24,911 bases of DNA from NCBI GenBank assembly GCA_943704495.1, contig CALSCR010004288.1, forward strand, positions 1 through 24,911, read 5' to 3'. Below are positions 9,001 to 18,618 of the stretch, in pieces (positions within the stretch are counted from its first letter, which is position 1; the number at the start of each line of letters is the position of its first letter). The position numbers were made by a program, and so were the translations under genes. The notes under the pieces were generated by a model. The model worked only from the letters and a program-made list of their open reading frames with translations. It ran no database searches and was not told the origin of the DNA. Source of the DNA: Pigoraptor chileana. Its lineage: Eukaryota; Opisthokonta; Filasterea.

Positions 9001-12000
9001 CATATCGGATCAGTTGGACAACCATCTCCGCCTCAAACTCGTTCGTGTACGACTTTGGCGAACGCAGTCCTGCACCGCCACCCTTACTTTCGGGAGTGTC
9101 GTGGTCGAAAAACAAAAGGTTCCTCCCAAATCCGCGGGCATCGGGGTAGGAAGTGACATTGTCGCCGTTGCAAAGCGTGGGATAGAGCGTCGAACGGATG
9201 AGATTCGCGATTTCAGGGCGCATGCGGTATTGAGAATCCAGCGTCACGTGCCAGGCGCCGCGTGCTTGCGTTTCTGCGCCAACCACACTATCCTCGGCGT
9301 CAACGTCACTGCTGCCGCCGTCGTTGTCTTTGCTTGCTGCCGTTTCCTGCTCTCCAATGCGCACGAGCCTCTCAAACAGGGAGACGTCGAGATCGTATCC
9401 GCGCTTTGATTCCACAGAGAGCTCGTATTCGACCTTTGGACGGAGTTGTTTGTGGTCACCAATGAGGATGAGCTGCTTTGTGCCATATGAGAGGGACGCA
9501 ATCACGTGACTTTCAAGCACCTCGCCGGCCTCCTCGCACAGCACGACGGGCGGCTCGAGTGCCTGGAGAATGTTCGCGTGCTTTGCACACCCGGATGTGG
9601 TCATCCCAATCACAGTTGCCTTTGATAGGATCCGGACCGACGAGGCGTTCCTGAGCTCGGCGAGCTCGTTTGACTTTTCCTGGTACTCTGAAAGTGCCGC
9701 CGCCAGCTGATCAATGGCGGCTTGTCGAATCGTCTCGATGCATGCCATAGCTGTGCGGCGCCGCTCTGCCACAGGCACAATCCACAGCTGACCAAATCGA
9801 TCTTCCGTCGCGGCTGCGTCGCCGTCGCTGCTGGCGCCGTCTCCACTATTGTCCGCACTTTCACCAATGGCGCTGAACTGGTTGACCCTCTCGCGAATGA
9901 CCTCCCGCTGCCGCTCTGCGTGCGCCGCCGTTGTCTTTGGCACCCACCCTTGCACCCACTTCTTCCACCTCTTGTTCACATCTCCGACGGCGACAAAGTC
10001 CCCGTCTCGGCCGTTGATTCGTGCGTGGTTGACGGGATCAACAACCGAGAAGACCTCACTCACACAATCCCACGATGCGGTCTCCAGTTGGAGTGTTGCC
10101 ATAAGTTCGTGTTCTTCGATGTCCTTTGCAAGGACATCCATCGCACGCGACAGCTTTGCATATCTTGCACGTTCACCGGAGGTCGTGTTCGAAAACGATT
10201 CTCTCTCCAGGGTGAACAGGTTGCGAGGGGCCAGCAGCTCGCTCCTGCTCCGCCCCCCGATGCGCACAATGTCCTTGAGTGGAACGCCCTCTCTCACATG
10301 CAGCGCCTCCAGGTACTGATCAAGTGCGTGGTTTGTGAAACAGATGCACAGGATTGGCGTCGGTGCAACCGCAATCGCTGCATTGGCTGCTCCTCGATGC
10401 ATGTGAACGCCTGCGCGCATCCGGAGGCTGTGATCGAGTATAATTTTGGTTGCAATCGCACCCACGTGCGTCTTTCCCGTTCCGGGCGGCCCCTGAATCA
10501 GCGCTATCTTGCGCGTAAGAATTGCGGCAACGGCGTCAACCTGCGTTCCGTCAATGCGAATAACCGGCAGCATTGCGCGAAGCTGCTCGCGGACGCCGTC
10601 GTAGCTGTTGATTGTCACGTCCTTTGCCGTCCCGGCAGGTGCATCGTCCTTGAGCAGTGCGGATATTCCCACGCGCGTGCCGTACGGAAAAAACTCGGGA
10701 CTACCGAGAGGATCCGTCTGTGGCATGTGCATGCCCGTGTCGGCGCTGGCAAGAGTATGCAGCATGGGACATGTTTCGGTGAGGGGGTTTTGCAGCACGT
10801 CCAGAACGTACTTGTAACCGGCGTAAAAGTGGCCTTGGATTTGTAGCACAAAGTTCTCCGCACCCCGGACCGTCGTTTCCGACAAGGCAATGAGCCTGCT
10901 CACGTCGCGCATGAGGTCGAGCGGCGTGACATGTATGCAGCACCTGTCGCCGCCGTACAGCGCTTCCCACTTGTTGTCGTCGTGTGCAGTGATTGGTGGA
11001 GCGCAGACCGTCGCAAACACGAGCCCTGTAAGACCATCCTCGCTGTTGAACCGCACATTTGCGGCAATGCAGACGAGTGAATCGGGTGTGAGTCCGTGCT
11101 CCCTCCAAAAGTCGACGCGCTCTCTCTTTCCCTTGGCAGAAAGGCTGGTCATCTGGTCAAACGATATCAGCACAATGGGCCCCTTTCTCTTGTCAGCCAC
11201 AATCCCCTCGAATCTCGCGTGCCGCAAGGCCGTGATGCCCATTTCGTGCTGTCCGCCACCTCGACCTCCAAACAGTTCATCGTCCTTGCATGCGTTGACC
11301 TTGACCCGTTCGCTCCCCAATGCCTTCTTGAATGGCGCCGCCGCCACGTTGAGGAACGCACGCACTCCACGACGCAGCGGAACAACCATGTCCTCTCTCA
11401 TGAGGCGCGCGTGACGCTCGAGAAGCGCGCCGACATCGCTAGTTGCGTGAGGAATGTCCTCGTCGGCTCTGGGCAAATACGGCCTCGCGTGGGTAAGTAT
11501 CTCTTCCTGTGTGGGCTCGATGCGCGTCGCACGGAAATCCCTGTGGTCATTGTCGTGTCGACCTCCTGGCGGAGGGGATGCGTGTGTAGCCCTTTTCGTG
11601 CGCAACGCTGTTGCCGCCGCCGCCGCCGCCGCCGCCGCGGACTTTTGAGAGCTCTTCTTGTTCGCCTCGTCTACAATTGCGCGGAGGCTTGCAACCCACG
11701 GGCTCCCAGGGGCGCGCCGCTCGATGCGTTTGATCCATCCTTCAAACTGGGTGTCAGCTTGGACGTCGCGTTCGTATCGCAGGAGAGTTAAGATGAAGTG
11801 CGCCACAAGGCCAGCTAGGCCTTCCCCCTTTCCGCAGATATCCCAGCGCTCGCAGTCCTCCCTTGCCCACGAGGACGTCGGTTGCAGCCCGTCGGTGCAT
11901 GCGCAGTCCACTGCCTTTGTTATGAATTCTGCATAGCTGAGGCGAGGCCACACTTTCTGCAGACTGGTTGCGAGTGCGGTTTGGCGGAATTTGTTATCCA

Positions 12001-12510
12001 CGACAATCAGCAGCAAAGGCACGATTACGCCGACAAACGAGTAGGCGCTCTCTGTGTATGGCTGTGCGACGAAAGGGCACGAAGTGAACTCGTCGAGTCT
12101 TTTTCCGCCGTCCTCGCTTGCAAGGAGAGCTACTGCTTCGTTTGCGTCCACCCCTTCCAACGCACGCACGAGCGTCCTCATCGTCTGCTGATTGCGAATG
12201 GGTTCTTTTATCCGGAGATGCAGTGGCAGATAATCACCTCGAGATCGGGGTGGACGTGCTTCTTGGTCTGTTTGTTGGACGCCATGTTCGTTGTTCCCTC
12301 GTCCTCCGCGTCCTCTTGCTGTCTTCGATGTTGCTGATGCAGTCGATGCAGATGCATCGTGACGAAAGTGGCAATCAGATCCAAAATTGCAGCTGCCCCT
12401 CAAATAATGCCTGCAAACATCTGATCGACCGTCACCGCCGCCCCCACGTGACGCACCCCTATTTGCTGCATGATTCCCTCGCTGGCGGCCTCCGCGGCCA
12501 GATCCACGAC
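6020..12510 (-). CDS. ZNFX1-like SF1 helicase with CCCH, NFX1-type and RZ-type zinc fingers
   Basis: This is a full-length homologue of NFX1-type zinc finger-containing protein 1. Residue numbers count from codon 12401-12403, a TTG and not the true start. Just upstream of it in frame, a CCCH finger reads CRHYLRGSCNFGSDCHFRH (C-x7-C-x5-C-x3-H), preceded by a Gly/Arg-rich stretch. An armadillo-like N-terminal region (about 50-230) and a poly-Ala run (about 255) follow. The UPF1-like helicase has Walker A GPPGTGKT (about 640), FTNHALDQ, CEEAGEVLESH (about 957), DSQYRMRPE (about 1060), VDNFQGEE (about 1250) and NRVNVMLSRAKHA (about 1285). NFX1-type Cys/His clusters span about 1350-1665. The C-terminal RZ finger (about 2056-2090) reads CPNGHVYYVDACGG then CPDCG. 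Relatives act in small-RNA silencing (ZNFX-1, Hrr1) and antiviral RNA sensing. No in-frame ATG precedes the CCCH finger; a possible 3' splice site (GGCAG) ends at 12511. Confidence 0.95.
11600..11640 (-). repeat. GCC trinucleotide run encoding poly-alanine
   Basis: About ten consecutive GCC/GCG units lie within the helicase gene and encode an uninterrupted alanine run between the N-terminal helical region and the helicase part. Such runs are length-variable and mark a flexible linker. Confidence 0.85.
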
Positions 12511-14148
12511 CTGCCGAAATGCAATCGCAAACGTTCGTTAGTGTGAGTGAACTTGTGCACTTTGTTTGCTTTGTTTTGGAGTTGCTTCAATTGTGCGATC
12601 GTGAATCTAAATACACACCGCACATCCACACGGCTGCACATGAGCATCAGTACAACGCACTAACCGGCATCAGTGGCCGATGGACCTCGAGCCGGCGTCA
12701 CCATGGTGTCAACTGCCAAATTGACACTGGCGCCGTTTCGTGTTTAATTAGCTCTTTATGTTCCACTGCCACTTATGGCTGTACTCACTCCCTCGATGTC
12801 GAAACTCGCTTATCCGACTGAACAATGCAGCAACTATGAGCCGTTCCCGTTTACAAAGTTTTTAACCGTGACAGTATTGTGCTCATAGAAGCTGTCGTAC
12901 GAGGAAAAGATACGCAAGGCCAAGCGCACCCACTGCTATTCTCGTGCGTCATTTCGATTCCCAAACGCTTCCTTGCTGCATACGTTTGGGTGAGCATTGA
13001 TCGTGCTGTCAACAACCACATTTAGGTGACTAACCGCCACGATGCGCGCGTCTGTTTATAATGGCTAAGTACCACCCACCCCGAATGTGAAAATTAAGCT
13101 CAGGAATTTGTCATGCAATGGTATGGCGGAAATATGTTCGGAAATAAATGTTCATCATTTTCCGCGCCGCCCGACTCAACAGACCGAGAAGAAGCAGTGA
13201 GCTCAAACTTTGTCGGAATAACATATGGGGAAATGGCGTGTACTTTGTTGTTAATGGTACTAGACGCACTTAGGCGTTGGTGTGTTGCGACTGTTATTTC
13301 GCGTGATGAGTCTTCCACACTTCAGTTGCGTGAAGAGGGCAGAATTATTCCGACTCCAAAAGTTTCGCGGTGGGGCAAAACTGATTGCTAACGACAGTCC
13401 TCTAACAATCATAAACGAATTTGACAACCAAAATCCCTTGTCCACTTTACGTTTGAAAGGACTGTATTATGTTCCGCGACCAAACTGTACTGATCACAAA
13501 AGAGATATTATTGCTAACTCCACATTCTCTGTATTAACGTTAACAATGTCTCCGCCAATCTCGTATTGTCCGCGTCTCTTTATTAGAACTCACAGAATGT
13601 TAACCCGTGGTTGCACGCTCTACTACCATTGCGCAGCCAGTTGTGGGCTTGTGACGAACAAGCGTCAAACTCGATCTTTGGTAGGGACGACATGCGCCCA
13701 AACCCAGCTTGGTGGCGACTAACAAGGGCCCAAAACCAGCGCCACAAACAAGCACCCAAAACAAGCACCCAAAACATGCGCACTGCCTGAGCATCCATCT
13801 TAGTATTGTTAAAATTCTGCCCCGCCCATTGAACGAGACCATTAATTCTTTTACACCCGTTTAAATTGTTGTACTGATCGTCTGCACAGTCAATCCAACA
13901 GCGCCGCCATTTCCCAAGGCATGGTAACTGAAGGGCATGTCAAAGAAGGAAACTGTGACCCTTAAAATATTAAGTTGCGCTACTGCTCCGCTGTGGTTGG
14001 TACTTTAAGTGTGTTTTGCACAAAGTGCGACCCTCCTCGACCGTAACATGTATACACCCCTGCCCGTTTCCCGAGTCCTAGTTTGTTTTGCACAAAACTG
14101 TACAAATGTGGAAAACAGTGAGGCGTGTTTGCAACTGGCTAAAACGCA
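12511..14148. other. Intergenic; satellite fragment, otherwise nothing recognised
   Basis: About 1.6 kb separates two minus-strand genes. It must hold the 5' end of the helicase gene, perhaps a short first exon, but none can be picked out. A 92-codon plus-strand frame at 13113-13391 looks moderately protein-like but runs into satellite sequence at 13315-13405, so I do not call it. A 13-bp unit, ACAAGCACCCAAA, is doubled near 13748-13773. Confidence 0.5.
13315..13405. repeat. Satellite fragment, B type, about 1.5 units
   Basis: The sequence GAAGAGGGCAGAATTATTCC, then AAAAGTTTCGCGGTGGGGCA, then AACGACAGTCCTCTAAC matches the block order of the satellites at 2.2 and 4.6 kb. Confidence 0.6.
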
Positions 14149-14177
14149 ATGAAAAACAAATGGATTGCGCGGAAATG

Positions 14178-16116
14178 TCAGACACGCGGATACGCGACGT
14201 CCAAACGCCGTCGCTTTAGAGGTGGATCCTGCTCATTCGGACACACGGGCGCATTTCCTTTGCCTTCACTGTCCACGTCTTCGTCGTCGTTGACGTCTGC
14301 CTCGTCGTCTGTGTTGTTGACATCTTCTTCGTCGTCTGTGTCGGCGACTTTCTCGTCATCTGTGTCGGCGACTTTCTCGTCGTCTGTGTTGTTGACGTCG
14401 TCTTCGTCGTCTGTGTCGTCGACTTCCTCGTCGTCGTTGACGTCTTTCTCATCATCGTTGACGTCTTCCTCGTCATCGTTGACGTCTTCCTCGTCATCGT
14501 TGACGTCATTCCAGTCATTGACGACTTCCTCATTGTCTGTATCGTCGACGTCTTCCTCATCGTCTGTGTCGTCGACTTTCTCGTCGTCTGTGTCGTCGAC
14601 TTTCTCGTCGTCTGTGTCGTTGACGTCTGCCTCGTCGTCTGTGTCGTTGACGTCTTCTTCGTCGTCTGTGTCGTCGACTTCTTTCTCGTCGTCTGTGTCG
14701 TCGACTTTCTCGTCGTCTGTGTCGTTGACGTCTTCTTCGTCGTCTGTGTCGTTGACGTCTTCCTTGTCTTTTGTGTCGTTGACGTCTTCCTCGACGTCTG
14801 TGTTGTTGACGTCTTTCTCGTTGTTGACGTCTTTCTCGTCGTTGACGTCTTTCTCGTCGTTGACGTCTTTCTCGTCGTTGACGTCTTTCTCGTCGTCTGT
14901 GTCGTTGTCAATATCGTCAATAATGTGAGCGCCGACTGTTTCGGAAACCAGGAACTTGGTGCATGAATCACGCAGACTGTCGACGCCACACAATGACAGC
15001 AGCGCTCGCACAGTGACGCTGTCGAGATTTGCTGTTTCCGTTGTTGTTTGCTTTTCTGTTGTCTCTGTCTGCTTTGGCGAGAGGGCGCGGTTTTCGTTGG
15101 AGGGTTCTGGGTGTGCCGTCTCAGTCGCGATGTTCCACAAACGCACCGTCATGTTGGCAACTGTCGCGATCGTCCGTCCGTCTGGCAAAAACATGACTGA
15201 CTCGACCAAACCCGCATGTCCCCTGAGTATGTTGCGGCATTGGGCCGTCTCCGTATCCCACAAACGCGCGGTCGAGTCGAGGCTTCCCGTTGCAATCGTC
15301 TGTCCGTCGGACGAAAACGCAACCGATTTGACTTGAGCCGTATGTCCCCTGAGCGTGTAGAAACAATGCCCCGTCGCAATGTCCCACAAACGCGCCGTCG
15401 CGTCAAGGCTTCCCGTCAATAGTCCGTCCGTCGGGCGAAAAAGCAACCGACTCGACTTGATCCGTGTGCCCCTTTAGCGTTATGGTATGTATCCATTCAT
15501 GTTTAGGAAGCACAACCGTCCACAGACGCGCTGTTTTGTTGCATGCAGCCACAATTGTCTGTCCGTCAGGTGAGAATGTGATCGACGACACTTGCACGTT
15601 GGTGGAAAGTTGGCATTGTCCAGTTGCCGTGTTCCACACACGCAACGAGTCGTGATTTGTCGTCGCTATATTTTGTTCCGAAAACGCGACGGACAACATA
15701 TTCTCATGCCTCAGAATAAAGCGACATTGGCCAGTTTTCGCGTCCCACAAACGTGCCAAACTGTTGCCTTCCGTCGCAATCGTTTGTCCGTCTGGCGAAA
15801 ATGCGACCGAGAAGGCCCAAATTGTGTCAATGAGCGCGAAGAGGAACTCCCCCGTCACAGTGTTCCAGACACGCACAGTCGTGTCTTCGCTTCCCGACAC
15901 AAGCGTCCGTCCATTGGGCGAAAACGCAATCGACAAAACAAGCCCCGTGTGACCTCTGAGCGTGAGACGACAGAGGCTCGTCGCAGAGTTCCACAAACGC
16001 ACAGTCGAGTCGAGACTTCCCGTCGCAATCGTTTGTCCGTCGGACGAAAACGCAACCGAACCGACAAACCAAGTCTCGAAAACTACGCGGCCGCAATCGC
16101 CCAAAATTGAGACCAT
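14178..16116 (-). CDS. WD40-repeat protein with long acidic repeat tail (frameshifted)
   Basis: The start is an ATG at 16116 (MVSILGDCG). Eight WD40 repeats follow, with signatures such as SVAFSSDGQTIATGSLDS, TVRLWN, TVRVWN and TARLWD; they would form a beta-propeller for protein binding. Between repeats 5 and 6, near 15413-15430, the frame is lost. Compared with the sister repeat at 15280-15320 (CCCGTTGCAATCGTC), this one reads CCCGTCAATAGTC, two bases shorter, so the second half is open in another frame with no ATG. This is either a recent inactivating deletion or a read error. After the propeller comes a Thr/Gln-rich stretch, a short helical segment (LLSLCGVDSLRDSC), about 210 residues of Asp/Glu-rich repeats, and a basic PLKRRRLD near the end that may be a nuclear signal. 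The repeats are very alike in DNA, so they expanded recently. Confidence 0.85.
14275..14925 (-). repeat. Coding minisatellite, acidic (D-T-D-D-E / D-V-N-D) repeat
   Basis: About 650 bp are built from 15-27 bp variants of GTCGTCTGTGTCGTTGAC. On the minus strand they encode strings of DDEEDVND and DTDDEK. The array forms the acidic tail of the WD40 protein. On the plus strand the same DNA gives a Ser/Val-rich frame of 259 codons that is not a gene. Confidence 0.9.
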
Positions 16117-16442
16117 TATTCCGCACAAACCTGCGGCGGCATGTCTATTGCAATGCAAAACACCGAGTTTGAAGCGTTGAAATGCTTTTGCAAAAAGGCA
16201 TGTGTCTAGAAGCCACAGCGGTTAATTGCCGTTGATCGAAAGTATCCGAAAGCTCGGCATAGACCTGGGCTGGCCATATGTGGAAACTATTGCGAGATCT
16301 CGCCGACACAACACTTCGTTTCATTACTCACCATTATTAAAATCGCTAATTGAAACAATTTTGAATATGGAAACAGGTATTTCTTGTAATCCATATTTCG
16401 CAGGTATAATTTGTAACACCATCTTTAAAAATGAAGCACTAA

Positions 16443-17010
16443 TTGCCGCCCGCTCGCTGTCTATGCAAAGAGGACAAAAACAGGACATTCGCAGACCACA
16501 CGCCGCCCTGTTTGGACGAAGCCGTCAAGCGTTTCCAAAGCAGGGTGTTTGGGGAAGTTTTTTGTTGTCATCAAGAAGGCATAATCGATCTCAGCAACGT
16601 TCCAGCAGGCGCGCGCTTGCTTCAAGGACTCCGCGCGTAGCGTCCGTCAATACTCAGGCGACAAAGCAGAGAAGGGCGCGCTCCAGGCAGAGCGCTACCA
16701 GCTCGTCGAAACGGATTCAGTCCCCGAACACACGTTCCCAGACGACGCTTTTCAACCCTTGAACTCATCGATTCGTATCTGAAGATCGAAACGTTCGATA
16801 CAAAAACAACCCGCGTTAGACTGGCCTGAACGCAGCCCTCTTTTCAAGAACGTTCAACTAACCCTTAAACAAAAGGAGCGCGGATCCTATTGGGCGCTTT
16901 CAAAGAGAACGGACGAAATGAGAACGGCAAGCATTCTGCTTTGCTCGGTTTCGGTTAAGGGCCTCTCTGTACTTTTTTGTACCTCTCATGATCCCTACAG
17001 CCATGTATTT
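16443..17010 (+). pseudogene. Coding traces in three frames, unknown protein
   Basis: Three consecutive stretches look protein-like but lie in different frames. The first (about 16443-16640) has cysteine pairs and CLDEAVKRFQSRVFGEVFCC. The second (about 16600-16790) contains DSARSVRQYSGDKAEKGALQ and ends SVPEHTFPDDAFQPL. The third (about 16830-17010) contains NVQLTLKQKERGSYWALSKR. None starts with a good ATG. Either a gene has decayed by at least two frameshifts or short introns join these parts. The Cys arrangement in the first part suggests a zinc-binding segment. I do not recognise the family. Confidence 0.35.
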
Positions 17011-17029
17011 TTGAATAGCTTCTAGGGTA

Positions 17030-17045
17030 AGCGGCGGACGCTCTA
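17030..17045 (-). repeat. GCCGCTC-type dispersed motif, copy 1
   Basis: On the plus strand this reads AGCGGCGGACGCTCT followed by AA. It is a copy, in reverse orientation, of the motif found at 18876, 23901, 24144 and 24350. It lies 34 bp before the ATG of the first membrane-protein gene. Confidence 0.75.
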
Positions 17046-17078
17046 AGGCGTAACAGTGCTTTACACGGCAAGATCTCA

Positions 17079-17456
17079 ATGACGACTTGCGCGTATTTTA
17101 CACTTGTGGTCGTTGGTTGCGCTCTCGCGTCATTTGCCAAATACGAGGCGATTGGGGCGGTACCGGCTCTTATTGGGACAGGGCTTATTTTGAGTGATTT
17201 GGTAGGAATGCTAATGAGCCCATCGTCCCTGTTACAAAAGATTAGTGACATTGGATCATGTCAGATTACGGTTGCTGGCCTGCTGATCAAAATAAACAAT
17301 ATGCGCATAGAGAAGCTGACTGAAGAAATGATCTTGCTTTACCAATCCAGCGTGTCTGCATTCTATTTGCTGTGGATTGGGCTGTTTATTACGTGTAGTA
17401 CCCTAATGTGGAGGGAATGGCACGGACGCCACCACGGTACTTCAAGTCCATTGTAG
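17079..17456 (+). CDS. Small multi-spanning membrane protein, 125 aa
   Basis: The start is an ATG at 17079. The protein has a first hydrophobic segment (YFTLVVVGCALASFA, about 6-20), a second (VPALIGTGLILSDLVGML, about 28-46), an amphipathic middle with charged helix (IEKLTEEMILL), and a last hydrophobic segment (FYLLWIGLFITCSTLMW, about 95-112). The family is not recognised. Its plan matches the ORF at 18107-18520 and the shorter one at 17779-18081: TM1, a loop, TM2 with an IG-x-GL-x-x-D-x-x-G pattern, then a final TM. I read the three as tandem paralogues. The last eight codons and the stop lie inside the first unit of a 43-bp tandem repeat. Confidence 0.6.
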   Translation: MTTCAYFTLVVVGCALASFAKYEAIGAVPALIGTGLILSDLVGMLMSPSSLLQKISDIGSCQITVAGLLIKINNMRIEKLTEEMILLYQSSVSAFYLLWIGLFITCSTLMWREWHGRHHGTSSPL

Positions 17457-17546
17457 GCACGAACCGCCGCGCCACCACGGTACTTCAAGTCCATTGTAGG
17501 CACGGACCGCCGCGCCACCACGGTACTTCAAGTCCATTGTAGGCAC
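17428..17546 (+). repeat. 43-bp tandem repeat, nearly 3 copies
   Basis: GCCACCACGGTACTTCAAGT starts at 17428, 17471 and 17514, and the units are almost identical. The first unit supplies the C-terminus and TAG stop of the membrane-protein gene; the other two lie in its 3' region. Confidence 0.95.
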
Positions 17547-17700
17547 TGCTTCGCACGAATCAACATGTAATTAAAAAAGAACTTGTAAATTGCAATTTCT
17601 TTAGCAAAAGTGGAGACTGTCGCGGCATTGGGCCTTGCAATACTGACTTTGTTTAGCGATTGACGCGTGTGGTATTACCGACTCCAATCTCAGTTTGTGC

Positions 17701-17733
17701 TTTTTCTGGTTGTTATTGACACAACCAGAAAAA
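17701..17733. other. Perfect 13-bp hairpin
   Basis: TTTTTCTGGTTGT (17701-17713) and ACAACCAGAAAAA (17721-17733) are exact reverse complements around the loop TATTGAC. It lies about 45 bp upstream of the ATG at 17779. It may be an RNA structure or the end of a small element. Confidence 0.85.
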
Positions 17734-17778
17734 CTGAACCTGTGCTTAACAAAATTACTGATTTCAGGCATACTTAGA

Positions 17779-18081
17779 ATGTGTTCAAGGGACGAGTACA
17801 TCTTGCCAACGAAGCTGGTGTTTGTAGTCACTGGCCTTGCGATGGGAGTTACGTATGCAGTCAGAATGCACTCGTGGCACGCGGCGACACGCGTAACACG
17901 AAGAATCAGTCCAGCAGCCGTTGGGCTGGCCTGCGTTGGATTCGGCTTGCCAAATGCAGTTATTACGGTGGATCGTCACAACACAGTCGACTGCGGTGTG
18001 CCGGCAATGCTGTACAATTTAAATTTAAGCGCGAGTAATGAGTGGATTCCACTCAAGTGGCATGGGGTCTGCCCCATTTGA
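17779..18081 (+). CDS. Truncated membrane-protein paralogue, 100 aa
   Basis: The ATG at 17779 is preceded by TGATTTCAG, a possible 3' splice site. Two hydrophobic segments are visible: KLVFVVTGLAMGVTYAV (about 12-28) and AAVGLACVGFGLPNAVITV (about 48-66). They match TM1 and TM2 of the neighbours at 17079 and 18107, but the third segment is absent. The end overlaps the next open frame by 44 bases in a different frame. It could be a cut-short paralogue, or the first half of one gene joined to the next ORF by a frameshift or splice. Confidence 0.45.
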   Translation: MCSRDEYILPTKLVFVVTGLAMGVTYAVRMHSWHAATRVTRRISPAAVGLACVGFGLPNAVITVDRHNTVDCGVPAMLYNLNLSASNEWIPLKWHGVCPI

Positions 18082-18106
18082 AACCCGCAAAACCAGCAAA
18101 CCCCTC

Positions 18107-18520
18107 ATGGCAATTTTAACTGTGGCGGCAATATACACCGCAGTCGTCGTGAGGGGGCGAAACCCCTCTGAGGATGTCTCGAATGAGCGCGTCCTTTGTT
18201 CGTTTGATTATCTTGGAATCGGTCTTGCTGATTTCCTCGGTTGCTATTCCGTTTCGTTGGCATATGTGCTGCAGTTCCGCGAGTGTACGTCGCTGCATGG
18301 GATGAAAGCGGGCCTCATGGATGCGTTTGAGCTCGTTAAACAGGCTGTGGAGGGCTCGATGCTTGGAAGTCTTTGTTTTGGGTTCGGCATCTATTTGAGG
18401 ATTCATGGTTACGTGGTTGTTCGTTTAAACTGTTCTAGTAAGCGAGTCATTTTTTTCTTCCCTAAAAACGATTCCGCTTTATTGCGTCAGTCTAATCCAC
18501 TGTTCGCGCAAAGCGAGTAA
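18107..18520 (+). CDS. Small multi-spanning membrane protein, 137 aa
   Basis: The frame opens with an ATG at 18038, but the ATG at 18107 (MAILTVAAIYTAVVV) puts TM1 at the N-terminus, as in the paralogue at 17079, so I prefer it. TM2 contains YLGIGLADFLGCYSVSLAYV. A helical stretch follows (GLMDAFELVKQAVEGS), then TM3 (MLGSLCFGFGIYLRIHGYVV). The C-terminal tail is polar and basic. The family is unknown. The similarity to the 17079 protein is in layout and in the IG-x-GL-x-x-D-x-x-G signature; overall identity is low. Confidence 0.55.
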   Translation: MAILTVAAIYTAVVVRGRNPSEDVSNERVLCSFDYLGIGLADFLGCYSVSLAYVLQFRECTSLHGMKAGLMDAFELVKQAVEGSMLGSLCFGFGIYLRIHGYVVVRLNCSSKRVIFFFPKNDSALLRQSNPLFAQSE

Positions 18521-18618
18521 TAGTCAGCACAGGCAGAGCCGGCGAGAGGCGTAACGCACATTAAAAAAAATGAATCAATCTTAACTGAGGGCTTTGTTTG
18601 GATTGTTACTTTGGAAAC

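Noticed and set aside
9722-10846. 374-codon plus-strand open frame
   Set aside because: Antisense shadow of the helicase core. The minus strand carries Walker A and other motifs in order.
14149-14928. 259-codon Ser/Val/Thr-rich plus-strand frame, mucin-like
   Set aside because: Antisense reading of the acidic coding repeat. The minus strand continues a WD40 protein.
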